Assembly (NCBI GenBank): GCA_900312665.1
Contig: ONZQ02000015.1
Span: forward strand, 682,001-746,000
Length of the DNA: 64,000 nucleotides
From: Cephalotrichum gorgonifer
Taxonomy: Eukaryota > Ascomycota > Sordariomycetes > Microascales > Microascaceae
Direction of reading: 5' to 3'
The position numbers and the translations under genes were made by a program. The notes below the pieces were generated by a model. The model searched no databases and was not told the DNA's origin. It was given only the letters and a program-made list of their open reading frames with translations. Shown here one piece after another: positions 56,422 to 64,000 of this stretch (the first letter of the stretch is position 1; each line of letters starts with the position of its first letter).

Positions 56422-57819
56422 TCAAAGTCCCATGGGACAGCCAACCAAGCCTCTCCGTTGTTTCATCTGAGACCTTATCTCATCCATCTCATCATGTCCC
56501 TTCCCCTTCATCTTCTCAGGGCCAATCTCGGTAATATCATACCCGTCGGGACAGTATTCCGCGTCTTTGCTAGGGATAACCCCGCCCAGTAACCTCAGCA
56601 TCATTGCCTCGGGCCCCCACCGGTTCGCGAAAGTGGGCTTGATGTACCACGGGTGCGAAAAGGAGACGTATGTCCAATACTTGCCCGTAATAGGATCCTT
56701 CTCTTCGTCTAGACGCTTCACAGCCAGCCAAGAGGGCCGGGGAAGGCTCAGCCACCCGACAAACAATCTGCGGGCTGCAAATATGGTCGCCGCTAGTGCT
56801 CGATGTAGGCGGTTGGGTTCCGGGAACCTGGGATTCGCGTTAGTGTTTGGTCTTATCCAAGCCCACATCCGCGGGGAAATAAGCTCACTTCATAGCAGTC
56901 CGTGTCCGGCTGTCTAGCACAGCGCTTACGACTCCGGTAAAGAACCTCCTGGATACCACCGGCGCATTGAAGAGCAGAATATCCAGCGTTCCCATCGCGA
57001 CCTTCCTATTAACCTCCTCCGGGACCGCTTTCTCCGCCTCATACTTCAAGCTCCACTGCTCCAGGGCGCGCAGCCACGTAAGCCCATCGTCGCCGCCGCC
57101 GCCCTCGAGGTACGGCTCCAGCGCGGTGTACGGGATCTCCATCATCTCGCCGATATCCCTCCAGAGCACGCCCTCGGCGCACAGCTCGACGGGCGAGAAC
57201 TCGCGCCAGTCGAGGCGGGTCACCCAGCGCGACGGCTCCAGCGCGAAGAGGCTCAGTGTGTACAGCAGGTCGTCGTCGGAGATCTTGCCGGCGCGGCGGT
57301 AGCGGTTGTGCAGGAAGTTCATGCGCGCTATGGCGTCGAAGATGCGGTCCGAGGAGCGGCCGGCCTGGGTCATCTCGGTTACGAGAACCGAGGTGTCCGC
57401 GGCTCTCTTCGAGGCCGTGGCGTCAGAGGAGAGCTGGCCCGTCGCTAGTAGTAGCTTGGATATGGACGGGATAGCGTAGGTCTAGCGTGACCGTTAGCGT
57501 CATCGCTAGGAGGTTTCGGGAGAAGAACGGGGGTGTGGGAGTTCGTTCCTACCTTGAAGAGGGCAAAGAACAGCGACGTCTTCATGGTTTCCGGGAACTC
57601 GAGGTTGGCGAGCTCCTTGCGGATATTACATGCCTCGTCAACGGTCATTGAGGCCAGCGTCCGTTTCGGATACCCATAATCGCGGACGATCTGGTCCCGG
57701 CGTCGGAATCTGAGCGCGCGAACGAGAATAAGATACAAGGCCGTGCCAACGGCGACGGAGGCGACGACATTCTGGCGCGTGGCGGGAAAGGCCTGGATAG
57801 CCCTGCGGAGTGAATCCAT
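56422..57819 (-). CDS. MpaB-type ER-bound oxygenase (DUF2236 / rubber-oxygenase-like)
   Basis: Model of 421 aa from exons 57553-57819, 56889-57481 and 56422-56827. The N-terminus has a hydrophobic anchor (VVASVAVGTALYLILVRAL), then DQIVRDYGYP. The conserved core includes MNFLHNRYRRAGKISDDDLLYTLSLFALEP in pieces, RWVTRLDWREFSPVE and the ER-side IPYTALEPY. His and Arg residues here are thought to bind heme b in this family. MpaB in the mycophenolic acid pathway cleaves a terpenoid side chain oxidatively, and bacterial relatives cleave rubber. This makes an oxygenase acting on an isoprenoid plausible 7 kb from the sesquiterpene cyclase. Substrate here is unknown. Splice junctions keep phase and restore AMKFPEPNRLHRA. 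Confidence 0.85.
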
Positions 57820-58595
57820 TGTGCCCCCAGGTCGTCAAAGCCCCTATTTAGGGAGTTAGTTCTGTGGCAATTGATGGTGCGTAGCGTGTATGCGGCTTGG
57901 TTTCTTTGGTATAAGATTAAGCCTCCGTGTTTATGCAGTTAAAAGATGAGCATATCCGTGGGCAATGGGTGACCACTCCGCTACGGCGGACACAAAACCG
58001 GAGAAAGTCCTGAGCGCGGGACCAAGTCTTGAATTAACTCACAGACGACGTGAGATGATGAAACATCGTTATCGGACATCCGAGTTTTCGGTAATAAAAT
58101 GAGGGGGCCGGGTCTGTCGGGTGGGGCACATCACCTGCCAGCACGCGCCCATCAAGCCTCGGTCTGCAAGACGACAATGCTGATGATTGATGAGCCAAGC
58201 CACCTCGGCGATATCTATGCAGATCGACCAATCATAGGCCAGGTAATATACCATAATGTTGGTTGGGTGGGTCACTCTTGGTACAAGTTTGGATCAGCGG
58301 TTCTTCTATAACCCGATATTAATACACACCCTTCCTCCGCGTTTGCATTACGCGTGCATCTGGTTCTTGTGATCAATCGCTCCTCCCTCTGTGCCTAGTC
58401 CTTGATCGCGTCAAAAGCTAGCGGGGAAGACCCAGATTTCCAGGCAGTACATGCAGCCTATTCCACGCATTCTTCCCCGTATACATTGGAGAAAATGTCT
58501 CCTAGGTATTGACTCAGTCTAGTAATTATTCCGTACAGAATATAATATCCTCGTCACCAGCCTAGCTGAGGACGCCTTGGCATACAAATAACGCA
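57820..58595. other. Intergenic region
   Basis: A 780-bp spacer, upstream of the mpaB-like gene and downstream of the MFS gene. No gene recognised. Confidence 0.45.
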
Positions 58596-60302
58596 TTATA
58601 TCACCCATCGGAACGACTTGTTCTCCCTGTCCGTCATATCCTCGAGGCCGTGCTGGAACTGGGGTGCTCCGTACTTCTCGTTGCGCGTCTTGTTCTTCCG
58701 CGAAAGCGCGAATCGAAGAGCTAGAGCAATAACGCTCAGGGCCGCGAAACAAACGAGGATTCCCGTGAAGCTTTCGTTGTATCGAGGCGCGAATTTTCTG
58801 TTTCCTAACGTCAGTCCCTACTTCCCTTTCTTCCCCCAGTTCCAGAGTAAGAAGTGTGCAGAATGACTTACGCATCGAACATGAGAGGGCCCATGATATT
58901 ACCAAGACAGTAGCCAATCCACACGCCAGTGGCGTAGGCACCTTTCTTGCTGTATCCCGCAACGTTGGACGTGCCCAAGGCGATGACCTGAATCCAAGCG
59001 GAGGAGAAGAAGTTGATGAGATACAGCCCGACGATACGCCCACCGCGCGCCGAGTTAGGCAATTGCCACCTTAGATTTACCCCGTTAGTCACAAGTTCAC
59101 ACCCTGTAGCACAAAGACACTGCAATCTTAAAACTTACAAGAGAGAGCATCCGAGGATTACGAGCAGGCAGGAAATGGAGACTGTGTTAAGTCTCCCGAC
59201 CTTGGTGCTACCGAGCCAGCCAGAGCCAAGAATACAGATGAAGGCTAGTACGCCGGTGGGCAGGTTCAGCAGGAGGGAGGTGTATGCGTCGAAACCCATC
59301 CCAGCGAAGACGACCGACGAGAAGATAGTCATAGTGGCCGCGCCCGTAGTCGATAGAAGGGCCATGACGAAGAGCGTCCAGAACTGGTAATCACGCAGAG
59401 CCTCGAACGCCTGATAGAACTTGAAGTCAGGGTGCTCACCGCCGACGTTGTCGCGCTTGATCCGCTCTAGGAGGATGGCCCTCTCCTCGTCCGTCCAGCC
59501 CTTCGCAGTCTGCGGCGTATCAGGGAAGATCCAGAGAAGCGCGATTCCCCAGATGAAGGTGATGGCGCCGGCGACAAGGAACATGTACTGCCAGGGGTGC
59601 AGCGCGGTCCCCGAGATGTGCGCCAGCCCGTAGCTGATGAGGGGGCTGATGAGCATGCTGCCACCGCTGCACGAGTACCAGATGGCACTGCGGAAGGACT
59701 GCTCCTTCTGCGTATACCAGAGCCCAACTACCAACATGAAGATGGGGCTGACTCCAGACTCGACGAGGCCAAGGAAGAATCTGTTCGCGACAAGTCCGGA
59801 GAAGGATTTGCACGTGGGCGTGAGGAGGACGATGATACCCCAGATGATGGTCAACGACGAGCATACGCGCTTGGGTCGGAAGCGCTGGGCGAGGAGGGAG
59901 CATGGATACATCCCGACCATGTGGCCGAAGTAGAAGACAAGACCGACCCACGAATATCGAAGGCCGGACTTGAGATCTAGATCATCTCGGAGACCGAAGA
60001 TAGCGGCGTGGGAAATGACGGCCTTGTCGTAGTATTGGATGGCGTATGTGAAGCAGAGCTATTTCGGTTTAAGGGCCGATATTAATACACGCTCAGGTTT
60101 AGGAGAGACGAAAGAATGGGGGGTCCCTGGAAGAAGAGATTATACGTACAATGGGCATCAGGTACCAGTCGATCTTCCTCACAATTCGCTTGTGGGTGGC
60201 TTCGTCGATGACCATGGCGTCATCATTCGCCGGCACCTCCTCAATAGCAGTCGCTTCTGGCTTGGCGGCATTTCCGCTGTCTCCAGAATGGCGGGCGCTC
60301 AT
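58596..60302 (-). CDS. MFS transporter, allantoate-permease (anion:cation symporter) type
   Basis: Model of 490 aa from exons 60150-60302, 59139-60058, 58872-59069 and 58596-58797. A hydrophilic N-terminus of about 45 residues precedes IDWYLMPILCFTYAIQYYDKA, the signature start of Dal5-like fungal MFS carriers. About 12 TM helices can be traced, for example GIIVLLTPTCKSFSGLVANR, GLVESGVSPIFMLVVGLWY and FLVAGAITFIWGIALLWIFP. Members import organic anions such as allantoate, nicotinate or pantothenate; some sit in biosynthetic clusters. It might serve product transport for the neighbouring cluster, or simply be a nutrient permease that marks the cluster's right edge. All four exons join in phase and end in FRWVI. 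Confidence 0.9.
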
Positions 60303-61200
60303 TGTTGCGCCCGTCTTTAGGTGATGAAGTTGGAAGTAGGCGGGTTGGTATTACAGCAGGGCCTTGCTTGCCTTGACCAAGTGCCAAGTTTGACGAGGAG
60401 TGAGAGTAAGGCAGACGTGGGTGACGAGAAAAATCACGTAGGAGAGGAGCGGACGTAATATACTTACATGTCGTTGTCGGAGATGTGACCACCAGTCCTC
60501 AGCCCCAATTCCCGCTTTTCGCTGCCGACGGGTACCCCCAGCCTCGGACCCACACTCCATGGCGCGCTGTCAGACAATGTAGGTACTTGTCCTCCGTATT
60601 ATCCGCTCCTACTCCAGAATGTCTCTCTCTCTTGCCGGTTTTCCATTTTACCGCCGTTCGAGTTTACCCCCAACGCCGGTCCTCATAAGTTAGACCTGTA
60701 GTACTAAAGTGCCAATTTTTTTCTCAGGGTTCCCAAGATCTTTACAAAAGGTCGTCTAGGCTGTCAATGACGATTTGCTCTCGGGAGAGGACTACGGCAA
60801 CAGGCGTAGCCACTCAAGCGACGCCATTTTCCGTCGCGTTCTCCGATCTTTACCCCAGAAATTAGCCCATTAACCCCGCACGCTAAAATCTTGGCTCGCA
60901 CCGTCACAAGTTAATTTTTCTGAAAGTAGTCTTGTCGTCAGCGGGGTGATGTGGGGAAAAGCAACCATGAATCCTCGGATTGGAACGGGGGGAATCAGCA
61001 CGCAGAAGAGGGCTCGTGGGGTGGGTGGCGGCGAAGTCTAGCCATGATTATATGGGGAGAAGAGAGAGTCTTTTTCTCAGATTTTATTTACACTAGCGGG
61101 AGACCAAAATGTGAGAAAGACGCGTAGCAGACACTTGATCTTTTTTTCTTCTTCTTCAGGGAGCACTACTCATATGTGTGAGTATGCGCAGGTTAACGAG

Positions 61201-61257
61201 AAGATGTAAGTCCATCTTGAAGATGTAAGTCCATCTTGAAGATGTAAGTCCACCTTG
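61201..61257. repeat. 19-bp tandem repeat, three copies
   Basis: AAGATGTAAGTCCATCTTG is repeated three times in direct tandem; the third copy has one T-to-C change. Each unit has outer arms AAGATG and CATCTT that are inverted complements, so each could fold as a small hairpin. Confidence 0.9.
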
Positions 61258-63384
61258 CCGTGAAACTATTGCTTTCTGGGTTCAAAATTTTCAAGGTTGC
61301 ACGTGGTTGTTGGTGTTGGTGGGGGGTTCTGGTTCAATGGGCCACGTTTGTCCCATTGCCTCGGATGGATGGAGGGATGGATGGATTCATTGCGAGTGGA
61401 ATGGCCCTTCGACAGCTCTAACCCATTGGAGGCGAGTGGTATGATCTGGTCTGGTTCAGCCAGTAATAATGATTTCTCTCAGACCAGCGGTGGAACAATA
61501 TTTGCCAAGCTGGCCCGAACTGAACTAGTTTCTATTGGCATTTTCTAGTGAGACACCCTTCAATACGACGCAATGAAAGCCACATTTTCAGTAGCCAAAA
61601 AAGGTCAGCATCAGCCTCGACCGCCCCGAACCATATGTAGTTTAGTAATACCAGGGATTTGGGGTAGGTATGTACAATACCACCCAGCAGGCTTGGCCCT
61701 TTTCATGATGCCAAGAAGCTTATTATAGGGTACTAGCCGCGGTATGAGTAGGTCTCGATTGGCCCAGGAAAAAGATCTGGGCTATGAGGAAGACTTCCCA
61801 TCCGCTTGCAGCCCCACAGGGGCTCGGTCGGTCCCGCTGCGCCACCTCCTTTCATATAAAAGACTCCGTCCTGTCCTGTCCCTCTCCTTGGATTTTCTCC
61901 TTCTTTTCTGTTCTTCTCGTTGGATTTACATCAAAGCATCATTTCTGTAGTAAGCGATACTATCTTGGTTTCCCAAACAAGCCACGGATTCTAGGTTGGT
62001 TGAAGAAACGACTCCCGGGCGCTCTACAGATGATACTCCTACCTCCAGTGATTTCCCGGTTTGGCTCCCGAACTGTCTACAGATATTCCAGCCGTTACCC
62101 ACGTGGGGGAAGGTCATATAGGAAGTAGTGATGATCTAGTCCTCGTCGCTCTGTCTACTTGACGCAAGGGTCGGGGCGGATGTTGGCTGTGTTTCATAGG
62201 CATCTCGTTATTGCCAATTGCTCCCTGGCCTTGTCCCCTTTGTGCGAAGGAGTGTTTAATTTCAAGTGCCTAGACTACATGTATTTTCTGGTAGTGTTTA
62301 CCCCGATGTGAAATTATCATGCAAGACGCGAAGGGGGCGTCTAAATCGGAGTGGATCCTGTCCTGGTGAGCCTCTTTCCGACAAAGATGCTAGTGAAATA
62401 GCACAGCCCGGCAATGTTGGCAGGTCTTCGGAGCTCGGACTTTAATTGAAGGTGCGTGCCTATCACGAAATTGGGCATCTCTCGGGATGGCTCCTGAGGT
62501 GCCGCTAGCAATAGGATAACGAACCCAGGTTTCTATCTTGCAGTGCGATTCTATTGCTTCAAGTCCTTGCCCGGCAACAGAGGCTCATACCCTCCTAAGC
62601 TAATAACAGAGCCGCCCCCAGCTATGCACGGCGCCTGTTGTGACCGCAGGCTTGGCTTGCTGTGAGGCTCCGCTTGACAATGAAAGCGCCAAGATATGGA
62701 TGGTGGCTGGCTGTCACCGATATACAATGTAGTCTGCCTTGTGATATATTCTAGGTGCTCGTTTAATGCCAGAATGTTTGTTCACTCGTATGCAAGTGTG
62801 GAGGCCGATGAGAAATCGGCTCGAACACACGCGCGAGTTTCTTTGTCAGGCGAGCCTAATTTTAGTTGCGGCTATGTGAGAGACAAATGCGGGTTAGACC
62901 CCGGCGACCTTAGCCAATGGCATCAAAATTATGAGCGGGTGCTCTCGCCTGGTAGGATTTAAGATGTAGGCGACGGGGGCTGTGCTCGGACTCATCGACG
63001 ATGCTCGGACTTTCAAGGAAATCTAGCCAATAACAGCAACCCTCTTGTGCCAGCCACTCTCAGTTTCTTCATCCTGGTCAACTTTGTTGCTTGGCGAGGG
63101 TCGCATTCCCAAGTTCTACCGATAAACTTTGGTACAAGGGGAAAGCTCCGCCTTGCCTTACGAAGAGGCTGAGGGAAATGGCAATCTGACAGGATCGCAG
63201 GATCGTAGTGGGATCGACTTCAGTATTCTTCAAGCCAGGCTTGGCAGCAATGACCTCTGGCACGCTCCAGACGATTTTCACTCAACACTTGAACGGAAGC
63301 AATTAGAAATATTCCAATATGTTACTCTCGACGAGTATATATATCTGTTGGTATCCTCGCTTTTTGAGCACCTTCGATATCATT

Positions 63385-63416
63385 CACTCAAGCACTCAAG
63401 CACTCAAGCACTCAGG
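63385..63416. repeat. CACTCAAG octamer, four copies
   Basis: Three perfect copies of CACTCAAG and one CACTCAGG in tandem, about 95-125 bp upstream of the last ATG, so in its promoter or leader. Confidence 0.85.
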
Positions 63417-63511
63417 CACAACAGAATCCACACCTCAACCTACACTTCTTTACCACTCTGGCAATATCCGCACCAAAAACCTTCTAGCCGTCTTCGCTCC
63501 TGTCCTCCACT

Positions 63512-64000
63512 ATGTCTTCCATCTCCACCATTATCCCCGTGGCCTTGACCATCCTCGCCGCCACAGTCCAGCAGACCTACGCCCTAGGCTGCTACAACAG
63601 TGGCTACGGATTCGACTGGCTCCACGGAGGCAAGTCCGACCTCACCCAGGAAGTCATCAACGACATCCACACGACCTGCTCGATGGTCGCCGGCAAGATA
63701 ATCAGGCCGAACGAGCCCTTCTGGCATTGCACCAACTGGGAGAAGACGATCCCAGACAACGTCGGATGCTACGAGTCCTGTACGGACGGATGCGCCGCGA
63801 CTCCGGGAAGGGGCGGCAGCAACTTCCTCTGCACCATCGGCTGCGACCCGAACTGCGAGCACGCGCCCGAGGGCGGGTTCAACCATATCGACTGGGCCAT
63901 CGAGATCCGCGACGGCCAGACGGAGCACGAGATCACCTACGAGCAGTGCTCCGAGGCCTTCAACATTGAGCGTTCCGGCTGCCAGTCGGGTAGCGAGCAG
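63512..64000 (+). CDS. Secreted Cys-rich protein, 5' part (runs off window)
   Basis: Open frame of 163 codons from the ATG at 63512 to the window edge. The start is supported by a signal peptide (MSSISTIIPVALTILAATVQQTYA). The mature part is rich in cysteine: LGCYNSGYG, TTCSM, WHCTN, GCYESCTDGCAA, FLCTIGCDPNCE, EQCSEAF, SGCQS, giving about twelve so far. W, H and D are frequent as well. No family is recognised. It could be a disulfide-stabilised secreted effector-like or defence-like protein. The 3' end, any intron and any GPI tail are outside the window. Confidence 0.75.
   Translation, partial: MSSISTIIPVALTILAATVQQTYALGCYNSGYGFDWLHGGKSDLTQEVINDIHTTCSMVAGKIIRPNEPFWHCTNWEKTIPDNVGCYESCTDGCAATPGRGGSNFLCTIGCDPNCEHAPEGGFNHIDWAIEIRDGQTEHEITYEQCSEAFNIERSGCQSGSEQ

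Larger units (their letters stand above)
60303..63511. other. Long intergenic region, no gene recognised
   Basis: Over 3.2 kb without a supported gene. It holds a threefold 19-bp tandem repeat at 61201-61257 and a fourfold octamer at 63385-63416 (both listed). Other short ORFs lack domains. Confidence 0.45.

Noticed and set aside
61201..61257. CRISPR-like array
   Set aside because: The units are directly adjacent without spacers and the DNA is eukaryotic.
1..64000. tRNA and rRNA genes
   Set aside because: I looked for GTTCGA-type T-loops and conserved rRNA words; isolated GTTCGA hits had no matching arms.

Overview
The window is nuclear DNA of a filamentous ascomycete (Pezizomycotina). Genes lie on both strands and most carry short GT-AG introns (about 50-150 nt, with CTAAC-type branch sites). 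Fungus-specific families are present: a Zn2Cys6 regulator, a HET-domain relic, an AA9 LPMO and a LaeA-type methyltransferase. A Fot1/pogo DNA transposon carries the C-to-T decay expected from repeat-induced point mutation (RIP). I cannot name the genus from sequence alone. All exon structures are my own hand-made models.

Left part (1-28 kb): the 3' end of a P450; a LaeA-like methyltransferase; an NmrA-like oxidoreductase; three cell-surface proteins within 7 kb (two GPI-type Cys-rich proteins flanking a BIM1-like protein); a small VOC protein; an ERG26-like dehydrogenase; a secreted GH20 hexosaminidase; a large N-glycosylated membrane protein; a broken HET gene; and a mannitol-dehydrogenase-like SDR. 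Intergenic gaps of 1-3 kb hold short degenerate repeats and hairpins.

Middle (28-46 kb): two unknown fungal protein genes, a broken F-box gene, a divergent Hsp70-like ATPase with 11 exons, a 1,857-bp Fot1-like transposon (53-bp perfect inverted repeats, transposase with about 27 in-frame stops but no indel), a membrane-anchored lectin-like propeller, a GH63 ER glucosidase with unusual topology, and a small secreted Cys-rich protein.

Right part (46-60 kb): a probable sesquiterpenoid gene cluster. Its centre is a homologue of the abscisic-acid enzyme ABA3 (alpha-ionylideneethane synthase), a terpene cyclase without the usual metal-binding motifs. It is head-to-head with a P450. Next comes a second head-to-head pair, an NmrA-like reductase and a Zn2Cys6 regulator. 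An mpaB-type ER oxygenase and an MFS transporter lie just beyond, with an AA9 LPMO between. Inferred logic: FPP is cyclised by the ABA3-like enzyme, oxidised by the P450 and perhaps the mpaB-like enzyme, and adjusted by the NmrA-like protein. The regulator would control these genes and the MFS protein might export the product. The full set of known ABA genes (two P450s plus an SDR) is not present, so the product may differ from ABA. The window closes with 3.2 kb of non-coding DNA and the 5' part of a secreted Cys-rich protein gene.
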